DNA of 64,000 bases from NCBI RefSeq assembly GCF_964340395.1, contig NC_135551.1:29689955-29753954 (forward strand). The letters are read 5' to 3'. The notes below the pieces were generated by a model that saw nothing but the letters and a program-made list of their open reading frames with translations, did not search any database and was not told where the DNA came from. Each line of letters begins with the position of its first letter. Within the stretch, counting starts at the first letter, position 1. Origin of the DNA: Glandiceps talaboti. Lineage: Eukaryota > Hemichordata > Enteropneusta > Spengelidae. Made by a program: the position numbers and the translations under genes. Positions 12,008 to 23,045 of this stretch are shown piece after piece.

Positions 12008-12787
12008 CATTAATTATTATTTCAAGTACTTAGCGTAGATATACGCATGAATGTATCATAGTGACAGACTATGTGATATGGTTCTTGCATCAACACGAAT
12101 TACAATGTAGAGTCTGGCATCACAATCGTTGATAATCTTCAACCCAGTTTCTATATTTTTGAATCAAGAAACAATGGCATTATTACAATGTCATACCAAC
12201 CTTCATTGATTGTTTGTTTGTTTGGAATGACGTTGAGTTGTATCCATATCATTGGCATTACTTAATCTGAAATTGAGAGATCGAACACTTTTATATCAAC
12301 AGTGGACAGTAGTATGTGTGCGTTCTTTTGCAAAGAAGTTTGATGATATAAGCTTCCCAGTGGGAAAGTTTCAAAACATCTGAAAGGTTATGGTTTTGGT
12401 AAAACCATATTCGAGGTGAATTCATACTTGAAAAGTTATTCAAAAACACGCTAACATAACACAGATGGTATAATAATATAAACACCATTCTTATAGGAGT
12501 GTCGATGTCGACAAATCCAGAATAGGGAGTCTAGACCTAACCGTGAATAGGAGTCTTTAATGATAACATTTTAAAACCAATATTGTAAGTATCTCTTACG
12601 ATTTCTCCTGATCGAATAAAGGAAATAACGGGTTAGCTGGCATGTTGTTGATTTTATATCAAATCTATAGTTATATATGTATTGTAGAAAACTGCTAGAA
12701 TATTTATTGGTATATTCAACTGCAACCCCCCAATCCTCTCTATTACCAGTATTATCTCATACTCAATCCAAGTTATTGTCCTCGAAC
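12008..12787 (+). other. 3' flank of the SGNH gene with candidate polyA signal
   Basis: No second gene is visible. The first canonical AATAAA on the plus strand that I noticed after the stop codon is at 12615-12620, which would give a 3' untranslated region of about 600 nt. This assignment rests only on the hexamer. Confidence 0.4.
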
Positions 12788-13093
12788 AGAAAATATGGAT
12801 TATATATCCTGGTCATTCTACGTCACGACAACCAGTGTCAACGTCACTGGTTTTGTGGTGATCGAAATATGAGTCAAAACATTCTAAAGTGTCATTATTT
12901 TTCGTCGATTTTTCATAATTATGCTCGAGGAGCTATGATTATATTATTCCCAAATATTTTTCTTCGTTCAGTCGGAAAATATTTGTGACCTATGGGTTTG
13001 TCACTACTCGTCTAGCGACTAGTAGTGACAAGGACCCCTTAAGCCACTCGTATTTTCGTTGGCTGAACGAAGAAAAATATTGGGAAATAATAC
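12788..13093 (+). mobile_element. 310-bp dispersed repeat with terminal hairpin, copy 1
   Basis: Homologous along its length to 61021-61332. Both begin with AAAATATGGA, carry 'TCTACGTCACGACAAC' and 'AACGTCACTGG/TACGTCACTGG', then 'GAAATATG.GTCAAAAC', and end in a long hairpin. Here the hairpin runs from about 12940 to 13093. Its outer arms are 'CTTCGTTCAG' and 'CTGAACGAAG', and its core is 'GTCACTACTCGTC TAGC GACTAGTAGTGAC'. There is no coding capacity. The conserved overall order with diverged detail points to an old non-autonomous element. Confidence 0.8.
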
Positions 13094-13767
13094 ATATCTA
13101 AGTACCAGTTCCCCTGTATCATTATCGCAAGTGAAGTAATTCCACCCACTCCAACCCTAAGTCATATTTCATATGTATATGTGGCAGGAGTCAGAGAAAT
13201 GTGAGACGAGCACTTCTATAATTTGGACACTTTCAACCAATTTTCTCACGGGGTTCAAACACCAGTTAATTTAACTTGTTACTGCAATGCAATACCCCTA
13301 ACCAAGTTCTGACTGCAACACCATTCGCCAAGCAAGTCTATGACTACAAAATCACTCTCCTAGCCAAGGTACGACTGCCATACCATTCCTGGCCAAGCTG
13401 TGAGTGCTCCTGGCTTGATGCATCGTTGTGGATTGATTGATTAATTGGATACTAGTTTGCAAGATGTGCCATCAGGTACAGCTGCTGATACAGGGGCTTT
13501 GTCGCCGACAACGGATTGATTGAGTAGCGTGGAAAGGTAGTACTGAAATAAAAACAAAAATTATTCACTAAATAAATAGGTTTAGATTGCAGTGTGATGA
13601 AAGCAAAATATATTGGTATGCGAAATTCTATCCCGTGTTCGTAACTGTATCGTAATCTGTGAGTAGATGTCATCAACCAAGTTATTGAATTGTATAGTGT
13701 TTAAAAAAAGACAGTATGTGTCGCCACATCACTGGCTCGGTTATGCATAGGTCCAATAAACGTACCA
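13094..13767. other. Intergenic, nothing recognised
   Basis: No gene, RNA or repeat could be supported in this stretch between the hairpin element and the 32-bp array. Confidence 0.45.
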
Positions 13768-14395
13768 ACCATAATATTGGTACGGGGGGGGGTCAAATCT
13801 ATCGACGTGTTATTTACTCTAGGGGTCAAAACTGTAAGCACCGACGTATTATTGGTACTCGTATCCAAATCTTTACACGTAATATTGGTACGGGTGGGGG
13901 TGGGGAAGGGGGTTAACTGTATTGACGTGTTAATTGCATGTTGTACCTGTAACATCAGGTCAAACTTATCGATATAATATGGGTATTGGGGTCAAACTAA
14001 ACGATCTAATATGGGTACTGGGGCCAAACTTACCGATCTAATATGGGTATTGGGGTCAAACTTACCGATCTAATATGGGTACTGGAGTCAAACTTACCGA
14101 TCTAATATGGGTATTGGGGTCAAACTTAACGATCTAATATGGGTACTGGGGTCAAACCTACCGATCTAATATGGGTACTGGGGTCAAACTTACCGATATA
14201 ATATGGGTACTGGGGTCAAACTTGTAAACGCCTATTGGTGATATTGGTACTGGGGAGGGTTAAATCTTTTAAACGACTACGTAATATTGGGTACTTTTGA
14301 TCAAACATTTAAATATTTGTACGGGGGGAGGGGGAGGTAATATCTCGTAAACATCGATGTAATATTAGTACTGGGGGTCTAATCTGTAAACAGGC
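13768..14395. repeat. Minisatellite, 32-bp unit, with degenerate flanks
   Basis: The core at 13971-14224 holds eight copies of a 32-bp unit that starts with GATCTAATATGGGTACTGG and ends with CAAACTTACC. Copies differ mainly at a C/T after GGGTA and near the end. On both sides (13768-13970 and 14225-14395) longer, decayed units keep the 'TAATATTGGTAC-GGGG' theme, so the homogenised core sits inside an older array. It is not coding. Confidence 0.9.
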
Positions 14396-16979
14396 AATAC
14401 CAGTACTGAACACGAAATGGAGGCAGTACGTTTCTATATAAATTTGTATTTCTTATTTAAACAGTAAGGGGAAATGGTTGAAATGGCGCCATTTCTTAAA
14501 GTAACTTGTTGTTTGTAAGTGAAGCGTTCATGGCCGGGTATGAATGTATAGTGAGTGATGTATTGATCAATTTCACTGAAATACATCACTTAGCAGTTGT
14601 TGCGTTTTATGATGTGAATGTCAGGAGTCCATGCATGTGAGTTTTCATATTTTCTCCATGCTCTGAAATGTATGTTAGTTACACAGTTCCTTTTTTAAGG
14701 AGGTTCGCTAGTTTCATATTAACCATAGATTCCAAGCAAAACTTTACAGGGGTGTAGAATATATATAAATAGCAACGAATTCAAATCTAAAAAGAAAAAA
14801 AGGGGTCACCATATTTCCTAAACAGCTAAACATTGCCAAAACTGGGTAAATCACTAAAATCTAAAATTTCATAAAATGTATACATTCTGAAATCCATACA
14901 TATTTTTTCAATGTGTTTACAGTTCGTTCGATATTTTCCATTCCATTCCATTTTGTTACCCCACACTAATTAGACTAAAAATATAATGCAAACATACTAT
15001 AATCTGTTTAATGTATTTTGGAGATTCTATAATTGAAAACATTTGTTCAAAATTCTGTATCTATAGAGAATTGGAAGAAATGTGCACGAATTAACCCTAG
15101 ATTCTTATATAATCTCTCTGTGAAACGTAGTTCTAACTTTATGTATCCAACAAATAGAAAAAAACCAATACGGTCACCATATTATTTTTTCATCCCACAA
15201 AGCAAAATTCGCTTATTTCACTTGTAAAAAGTGTTGTTTTGACGAATGCCGAAGGCGCGCCGTGATTGACCTTTGACCTTATTATAACATCATATTATAA
15301 CTCGTCTTGTTCTGTGCTAGTTTGGTAAGTTTCATCTCGTAAACAAAATACGCAAAATAACGAAAACTTAACATGTCACACTCATTCATTTTAGTGAAAG
15401 ATTTAGCATAGTTGTGTCCCATGCTATTCGACCGTCGCTCACATTTGCAAACTTTTTTGGTTTGTTTTCTTTGTAGAAATGATTAAGAAATGCTTTGTTT
15501 TCCAATCATGAGAAAACAATTTGGATTTTAAATAGGGTGATGTTGGCATTTGATTATTTGATTTTCTGTCTATAAATCGTGATATGTATTATCGACTGTA
15601 AGTTCATTTCTTTGTATACATGTATAGTAATTTGATTATTTTTTACTTTGGAAAGAACAGCCGTTTCGTGAAACGAAAAAGAACATAGTCAGCAATAGAC
15701 GTCGGGTTCTATATTTTGATGGTATTGAATTACAAACATTTAGTATGGCAATGAAAGTGTCTAATTTAGTGTCAGTTGAAACACGCGTAGTTGTGTGTAC
15801 AATGTACGGTACTTTCGCCGTGTACGCACTATCTAGGGGGTTTATGCGGATGTCGTAGACACTAAAAACAAAACAAAATAAAATGTGTCGGCAAAATATG
15901 TACATAATTTCATATCATAGCACATTCATTCTTTCTCCTACATGCGATGACAACTAAATCTTATAAAACATTGTTGAAACTCTCTTTTATTGAAACAAAA
16001 CAATTGAAGACGAGTATATAAATATTTCGCTTCTACCAAGTGCGTCGTGCGCAGAACAATGCGCAATGACAAAATGTGCGGACCATGGAATTTAGAATTC
16101 GATGCAGTCACCCCCCTCGATATCTACAGATAACTACATATTTTTGGTGTTTTTTCTTGGGAACGGGTTTGAAGGAAATAACTGGTTGCATACTTGCTCT
16201 GCGTAGTCATGTTTTTAAAATCATGTCTAAAACACCGGAGCCACGTGTACAGAAAGTGAGTTTTAGTTTTATTCCGTACATATTGATGCAAAGCAGTGCG
16301 TAAAACAAAAAATGTTCTCAGACCAGTCGTACATCCTTTAGCTGCAACAATATTAATAACGATAATAATATCATTTAATAATCATACACCTATAGTACTA
16401 ATAATCTGTAGCTATACTGGATAGTTCTACATAAGAAGTTTATTGAGGGCTGTCCCTCATGGGTTCAGTGCAGGAGGAAACAGGGGTGCCCGGGGAAAAC
16501 CCGCGTTGGTCGGTCAAACTGAGTCTCACTCAAACATTCCCTGGTCGTTCAGTGCTTTTCTGTGTACCTGTATCATAAATCTACTTTTCCTTATTTTTGA
16601 GATTTTTTGTTGATTCTCACGATATATGTACACTACATGGATCATAATACATTAGTACATTTGCACGTGACATATATGTGGTTATAGTTGATGGTTATGT
16701 CTACACCACGAACCATTTCATATAGTAAGTAGTTAAATGACAATTCAGAAACGCTTTAGAAGCTCTGTTCATCACAATACCACCCGCTGTAAACATACCT
16801 TTTACATGATGAATCACAACTGTTTTCCTTTTTAGACACTAGCATGCATGTTAACAATACAACATGTTTTTATTCACCTCGAACAGGATTTTATTTTGTA
16901 TTTGCAAATGCCTTTTAGAGTCATATAACTTTAACGTTTACAAAACCTTTTATGCAACAGACAACATTCTGTTACAATG
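14396..16979. other. Intergenic, no supported gene
   Basis: No coding gene could be supported. Around 16441-16560 there is a less AT-rich patch (including 'GTGCAGGAGGAAACAGGGG' and 'GGGGAAAACCCGCG') that looks like a dispersed repeat fragment. At 16223-16255 a short frame starting ATGTCTAAAACACC runs into a good 5' splice site (GTGAGT), but no convincing partner exon was found. Confidence 0.45.
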
Positions 16980-17009
16980 TTGCATTCATTCATTCATTCA
17001 TTCATTCAT
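16980..17009. repeat. (CATT)n microsatellite
   Basis: Seven perfect CATT units. Confidence 0.9.
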
Positions 17010-17174
17010 CCATATTGAAGCTAGCCCTTTTCAATGGGGTGACTCTTGGTCGGAACAGTTGTCGATTAGGAAAACAGGAAGATAAAAGAGACAGCTTGCC
17101 GCGGTTTTAGAATGAATCACATGTATTGTGGAAACTTATGCATCAGAAAATACTGACCCTGAAAAATATTGTCT

Positions 17175-17363
17175 ATGTATACTGAACGTACAACACACAT
17201 TTTATACGTTTATTAATATGTTGCAAGTTAGTTACAAAAAAGGACTTGGCATATGTCATTATGTCATTTCACATTGATTTTTCAAGTAGACAGTCATGAT
17301 AAAATTGTTTTATGAAAAAATAAATACCAAATCCTCCTCCATATCATGCATATAGCCACTTTA
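17175..17363 (-). mobile_element. Palindromic MITE family, half copy
   Basis: It matches the right half of the elements at 41247-41554 and 58793-59187. The shared parts are 'ACACATTTTATACG / AACATTTTACACA', 'GAGTTACAAA-like', 'GACTTGGCATAT', 'CACATTGATTTTTC', and the terminus 'TATAGCCACTTTAAG', a decayed form of CATATGGCCACTT. The left half is missing. Confidence 0.65.
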
Positions 17364-17499
17364 AGATATAGCCTAAATACTGAAAATCATTAATTATGTA
17401 AAAGTTAAATCAACACTGAAGCTTTATAGAGTACATGCAATGTTTATTCAAAACGACATAACATTTGAAGCATGCACTATTCAGATAAAAAAGTGTTAT

Positions 17500-17659
17500 T
17501 CATACCTTATTAATATTCATAGGCATACCTCATCAATATTCATAGGAATATTACGAAACTCGAATCCTAATCAGTTCGAGCCATTACCTTATGTGTGAAT
17601 ACGATTGTGTACCAAATATCGTTTGACCTGAGATCACCAAGTATTAAAAATACGATGAC

Positions 17660-17701
<42 letters not shown>

Positions 17702-17800
17702 CACTAAAACATAACTGTTCCTTAATAGGGATCCAAAAACTGCTACAAATAAATATGGGGCACGTTTATCACGATAAGGTGTCCATGCCAAACGTAGTCT
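17500..17800 (-). mobile_element. TCTG-repeat composite element, copy A (reverse)
   Basis: Contains 11 CAGA units (17659-17702). On the minus strand, downstream of the TCTG tract, it carries 'GTAATGGCTCGAACTGATTAGG', which matches 'GTAATGGCTAGAACTGACTAAG' in copy C at about 19030, followed by 'CCTATGAATATTGATGA', matching 'TCTATGAATATCAATGA'. It is therefore an inverted member of the same dispersed family, not just a microsatellite. Confidence 0.65.
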
Positions 17801-17939
17801 TTACAGATCACAATATCCGTTCATTGGTTTATGCATTTGGCAGTGAACTAATGCAACAGTTGTTACTATTCAGTTAGTTGTAGTTTGACCTACAATGTGC
17901 ATGTTATTATTATATGACAAAACACAATGGCGCCATTTT

Positions 17940-17970
17940 TACCTCCCGTAAGGGGAGATTATGTTATACT

Positions 17971-18027
<57 letters not shown>

Positions 18028-18189
18028 TTGTTTGTGTCTGTGTCTGTGTCTGTGTCTGTGTCTGTGTCTGTGAACATGATATCTCAAAAACTATTTCAGC
18101 GATTCTAATGAAACTTGCTACACATCTTCCATATGCTAAACGCAAGAACTGATTAGATTTTGGTAAACATCCAATCAGTCATTTGGATA
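17940..18189 (+). mobile_element. TCTG-repeat composite element, copy B
   Basis: Begins with an imperfect palindrome ACCTCCCGTAAGGGGAGATT, then a compound (TCTG)n(TTTG)n(TGTGTC)n tract at 17973-18072. A 110-bp unique block follows, starting 'ATGATATCTCAAAAACTATTT', including 'AACTGATTAGATTTTGGTA' and ending 'GATAATTAATG'. The open frames through the tract are low-complexity artefacts. Confidence 0.7.
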
Positions 18190-18912
18190 ATTAATGCTTT
18201 TTAGTAATTAGGCTATACATTAAGAATGAAAATTTCAAATTCAATATGATTAATGTATGTACATTAATCAACCAATCAAAAGAATGTGTATAGTGCCAAA
18301 ATCCAATGATGTAGCTTATTGCTTTAATGAATAATTTACATAAGTAATGCGCTTTGGTAGTTAGGCTATATCTTAAGAATGTAAGCTTCACAATGCACAC
18401 ATATCCTATAAAGCCTGTTGGCACAGTTTTTAGTTTTAATGATTAATTTGCATTAATTAATTAGTTATGAATGCATACTTCAAATTCAATTTAATTGGTA
18501 TATACATTAAAAATAAACACACATGTTTTAGACTGCTTGTTGGTGTAGCTTATAGTTTTAAGGAGAAATTTGCATGATTAATTATTTTCAGGAATAAAGC
18601 TATATCTACAGAATGCACACTTCAAATTCCGAAGCATTTGGTAAATATATATACCATAACAAAGTGCACATGTTCTATACAGCCAGTTGGCCTAGTTTTT
18701 AGTTTTAATGAGTAACTTGCATAATTAATGATTTTTATTAATTTAGTCATATCTAAAGAATGCATACTTCAAATTCCACAAAATTTGGTACATACATAAA
18801 CCATTGAAAGCACGAATGTCTGTTGGCATAGTATTTAGTTTTAATGAGTAATTTGCATAATTAAAGGGTTTTTGTACCTTTCGGAAGGAAGGTTATAACT
18901 TAGGGATGAAAA

Positions 18913-18962
<50 letters not shown>

Positions 18963-19790
18963 GTCATCGTTTTCTCAAAAATAGCTGGCTCAATTCAACG
19001 AAATTTGGGTGCACATATTGTTTAGAGTAATGGCTAGAACTGACTAAGTTTTGGTATACATTCTATGAATATCAATGAAATATTTGCATGATTAATGGTT
19101 TTCGGTAATTAGGCTATATCTCAAGAATGGCTGCTTCAAATTCAGTACAATTTGGTACATACTTCAAAGAAAACAAAGAGCACTTGTCCTGAAAGGCTTG
19201 TTGATGTAACTTTTAGTTTTGATGAGTCATTTTTAGCATAATTAATGATTTTCAGTGAAGCGTGCAAACTTCAAATTCTATATAATTTTGTACATACATT
19301 CATGATACCAGGATGCACATGTCTCATAAATCATATTGATGTAACACTTAGTTTTAATGAGTCATTTGCATAATTAATGAGTTTCAGTAAGTAAGCTATA
19401 TGTTAAAAATGCACTCTTTTAATTCAATTCAATTTGGTACATACTTCAAACATAACTTATCGCATATGTTCTGTTGCATTCCAACAATTATTGTGTGTAG
19501 GAACAAAAATCTAAAGTCTTTACCCTTACGGAAGGCATTCAGTTTAAATCTGGTGGTAATTCTGCTATATCTTAAGAGTGCAAGTTTCAAATTCAATATA
19601 TGTTGGCACATACATCAACCATAACACATATCCTATGAAGCCTCTTGGCATAGGTTTTATGTTTTTAATGCTTAATGTATGTAAATAATTTTAATGCTTA
19701 ATCTATGTAAATAATCAATTATTTTCGCTAATTAGGCTTTATCTTAATAAGAATGCATTCCAATAATGTGTGTAAGAGCAAAAACCTATG
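18190..19790 (+). repeat. Diverged tandem array, about 110-150 bp unit
   Basis: Roughly nine successive units share the same order of blocks: 'TTAATGATTTTCAGTAATTA', 'GCTATATCTTAAGAATG', 'ACTTCAAATTCAAT', 'TTTGGTACATACAT', 'CCTATAAAGCCTGTTGGCA', and 'TTTTAGTTTTAATGAGTAA' before 'TTTGCATAAT'. Units differ by many substitutions and small indels, so the array is old. A second composite head is embedded at 18868-19100. Near 19520 and 19795 two similar tails read 'CCCTTACGGAAGGCA' and 'CCCTTACAGGAGGCA', probably ancient element ends. No protein is encoded. Confidence 0.75.
18868..19100 (+). mobile_element. TCTG-repeat composite element, copy C
   Basis: Starts with the palindrome ACCTTTCGGAAGGAAGGTT, equivalent to the start of copy B. 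Then come 12 TCTG units (18913-18963), 'TTCTCAAAAATAGCTGGCTC', 'AATTTGGGTGCACATATTG', and 'GGCTAGAACTGACTAAGTTT'. It lies inside the tandem array, so head and units belong to one composite family. Confidence 0.7.
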
Positions 19791-20109
19791 GTTGCCCTTA
19801 CAGGAGGCACTCAGTTTAAATTTGGTTGATCAGATGGGCTATGTGGCGTTGTCATTCAAACTAGGTCGCAGTTAATCGCGGTTGCCTACAAACTGTGCAG
19901 CAGGTACATTTTATTATCCGAAACATAAATATTATTCAGCAATTATGATATAACTATTGTTGTATCGTATTATCAATGTGACAACAGTGAAATCTTAACG
20001 ATATTAAAGACATTGTTTACTTTGGATTAAAACAAGAAATATGTACAAACAAGAAACTGATGGACAGGATCCGTAGGTATTGTTTAATAGAGATCGTAAT
20101 TCAAAGAGG

Positions 20110-20443
20110 TTAGGGAGCATTCAGTACTTACAAGGGAAAGGACAAAGGAGAAATCATTCCCAGGCAGTTGCGAAAAATATGACCCTCCCCTGTTTCCGTC
20201 GTGCTAAAAAGTGACCCTAACCCTAACCTTAACCCTAACCGATGTGGCAGCAATGGGATGCCAAATTCTCCCCAAAAAATGTAAAATTAGAGAATATAAT
20301 GAGTCATTATGACCCTCCCTTATCCAATTTCATGTCTAAAATGTGGCCCTCATTCGAGAACTGATTTGTAAAACCTGAACCCAACCCTTACCCCCACTTA
20401 TTCCCCAATCCTCTCCCCTTGTAATTACTGAAGGCTTCCTTAA
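20110..20443. mobile_element. 334-bp TIR MITE with TTAGGGAGC ends
   Basis: The left end reads TTAGGGAGCATTCAGTACTT and the right end, reverse-complemented, TTAAGGAAGCCTTCAGTAAT, followed on both sides by TACAAGGG. Inside are repeated 'TGACCCTCCC'-type motifs, as in the larger elements at 44546-46081 and 47115-48992. There is no coding capacity. The target-site duplication is not obvious. Confidence 0.75.
20213..20240. repeat. Short telomere-like (CCCTAA)n tract
   Basis: Four CCCTAA-like units, one variant (CCTTAA), lying inside the MITE at 20110-20443. Animal telomeres are TTAGGG, but this position inside a transposon with CCCT-rich subterminal motifs suggests a chance or element-derived origin. 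Confidence 0.7.
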
Positions 20444-22567
20444 TTATTTTTTTATTTTTTGAATGAGAATACATGCAATGAAGCAGAGTGACTAAATTTA
20501 GTTACACTTATCGTCAGCTGCATGACTCGTTCTATCGTCTACTGTCCTATTTGTTCTCAATATGCATGTTTTACAAGTTGTGGTGAATTATTAATAAATC
20601 GCCTTTTCACACAAACGTACTATTTTTAGTTCTCTTTGATCTTCGTTTTAATCTATCGGTCATGTGATCTATGAATGGTTCGACATGTCATTCATTTATT
20701 GAACCTAAAAGTGAAGGCAGTTTTAACAGCAGGTATATAATGCTTTTGTTACACCACACATTATGTGCATAAATTATTAGCGTATATTTATGTATTGATT
20801 GATACACTATTAGGGTGTAATAAGACCACTGTATTCTCCTGGCTGGACATTAAAAGGTCAACAGCACCGTTAATGGTAAACCACTAAAACACGTGGCAAA
20901 ATAGTACTAATAACAATTTCTACGAAAAAAAGTAAAGACCGGGAATTACAGAGGTCGCAATACCAAAGAAAGACAACTAAATCATTATATCATTTTAAAA
21001 TTCACGACATATTATGAGCTGGGCAAATACCATGTTAAATAAATAATAGCATCAGGTTTGACACATTTCACAATGTAACGCCACTAAGTTGTGGCAAAGG
21101 TTAAAAACGTTCTTAAAGCTCAAAGAAATGCTAATCCAGCTATTTGTTCTTGTAATACGGCAATAAAAACACGTTATTAACGCAAACAATACTATTTTGC
21201 TCACGCATTTCCAATGAAATATTGAGTAACATGTACTTATCAAAGAGTTTCACACGTCATTTGTATAATAGGTACTTCGGTTAGATAGATGTTATTTCAA
21301 AAGTAGGATCATGATTTGCTGTCGGAACAATATGTTTTGCGATTTATGAACAATAATATTATTCTATAGACCAATATTTCATTACACATTCTGAACACAT
21401 GTTACCCTAACGAGTGTTATTGGTTGAATACCAGCCATGGTTATATGCGGATCTCTTAGTAAACATAACATTACCAAACGTGTTTTCATCAGGATTGTAT
21501 TTGCCAAACACCTCATATGATATGATAATGACATTGATTATGAAGGCCAATACTCAATTTTGTTCAGTTATGAGAAAGTCTAATGAGGCGTATTTGTGCC
21601 ATGATTTATAGTACACTTGTTTTGATTACTGCTATGAATTGAGTGATCTCGGTCGTTTTACTGTAGAATAGAAATGATGAACATGTTGCTCAGTGGGGAT
21701 AAAATTACTTCTTGTAAAATCTTTATATTTCGTAAATAAACTCTTTAAACTTTTGTTGTTACTTTGTTCAATAAGACTCACTGACAAGCCTATTCTCTGA
21801 TAAAATCAATGTAAAAAACCTAGGGTCATCCTATAAATATTTGAAGTAGAGGTCAGAGTAATATTGAAAATAAGTCATTTTAGAATTCGAATCCAATATG
21901 GCCGCCGAATACTGTTTTAACTCACCACAAAAATCAATGATTCATCAATATTACACACAAAATAAATTATATTTCACCACAAAGATTAATCATTCAATCG
22001 ATGAATCACTCAACCAAATAAAATAAATTAATCAATAAATCGACCGATCGATCAATCAATCAATCAATTGCATGTGGTCTTGCAATCCAATTTGTTCTGT
22101 TAATATATAAATAAAGTATAGATTTTTTTAAATTGTGCCATATGTCCTTCAGTACAAGACCAAGTACTCCACCTCTTATTCTCGATGAACTAGTATCTAA
22201 ATTAGTTACACAAGAAATTTCTACACCCTGTAAAAAATGTTTTATATGGGCACACGACTGTTGTGCAAATCATCCTTATTTTTTACATTTTAAACAAACG
22301 CAGTTTTGAATGCATTTGTTATACGTTGGATAGGCTTCCTCTCGTGAGTTGTCATACTGTTTGGAAGTAGGATTACTTCTGGTTTGATGTGTCGACAAAA
22401 CAATATGTCATGCATGTAGCAGCAATAACAGTATTTGACAAATAACACTTGAAAGTATTTTCATTGACAGGTGTTGCCTAAAGAATCAGTATATTATTCT
22501 CAGGAAATTGATGATGCTGAAAAGTCATTAAACTATGTGTCTACATGTCCCAGTGTATGTACATGTA
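20444..22567. other. Intergenic, no gene recognised
   Basis: No coding frame with recognisable features and no RNA gene were found. A short (ATCA)n run near 22048-22068 is the only simple repeat. Confidence 0.5.
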
Positions 22568-23045
22568 TAAGGGGCGAGATCAATTATACTTCAATGTAGG
22601 ATTAAAAAAACTAAATTCTTTCACTTTGGGGTGTGTTTTTTGTTTGTTTTTGAGCCATGTTAGATCTCATCATACAAATTTCTTTTACTTTTAATGGATC
22701 TATTTGCACCCCCAAATGCAAATATTTTTTTAAAATGTTGTAAAATTGAAAAATAGAAGAATTTTCGCTATAGTAAATGTATTGCACTAAAATAAAGTAA
22801 ATTGTCAACAAAAGATGATCTATTTTTTACTCACTACATACTGGCTTTGTATTCATAGCACTACATACTGTACTACATACTGGCTATGTATTCATAGCAC
22901 TACATACTACTACATACTGATTTGACATTGATTGTGCTGTCCGAAACATTTTCAATTTTGGCCAATTTAGTTAGAAGGGGTGTTTGCGGCCTAAATAAAA
23001 GAATTTAGACTTTATCCTACATTGAACTATTGATCTCGCCCCTAA
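22568..23045. mobile_element. 478-bp TIR element (TAAGGGGCGAGATCAA ends)
   Basis: The left end TAAGGGGCGAGATCAA, then TCAATGTAGGAT and CTAAATTCTTT, is mirrored at the right end (reverse complement TTAGGGGCGAGATCAA, TCAATGTAGGAT, CTAAATTCTTT). That makes about 55 bp of inverted repeat with small gaps. There is no open reading frame of transposase character. The termini resemble the TTAGGG group but the subterminal sequence differs. Confidence 0.8.
22833..22922. repeat. Tandem duplication around 'CACTACATACTG'
   Basis: Two copies of a roughly 40-bp unit (ACTACATACTGGCT-TGTATTCATAG) plus a partial third, inside the TIR element. Confidence 0.75.

Noticed and set aside
16223-16255. Possible first exon ATGTCTAAAACACC... 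ending at GTGAGT, with a candidate acceptor near 16836
   Set aside because: The joined frame stops after about 44 codons and has no recognisable feature, so chance splice-like sites are more likely.
20213-20240. Internal telomere or chromosome-fusion site
   Set aside because: Only four imperfect units inside a MITE, far too short and explained by the element.
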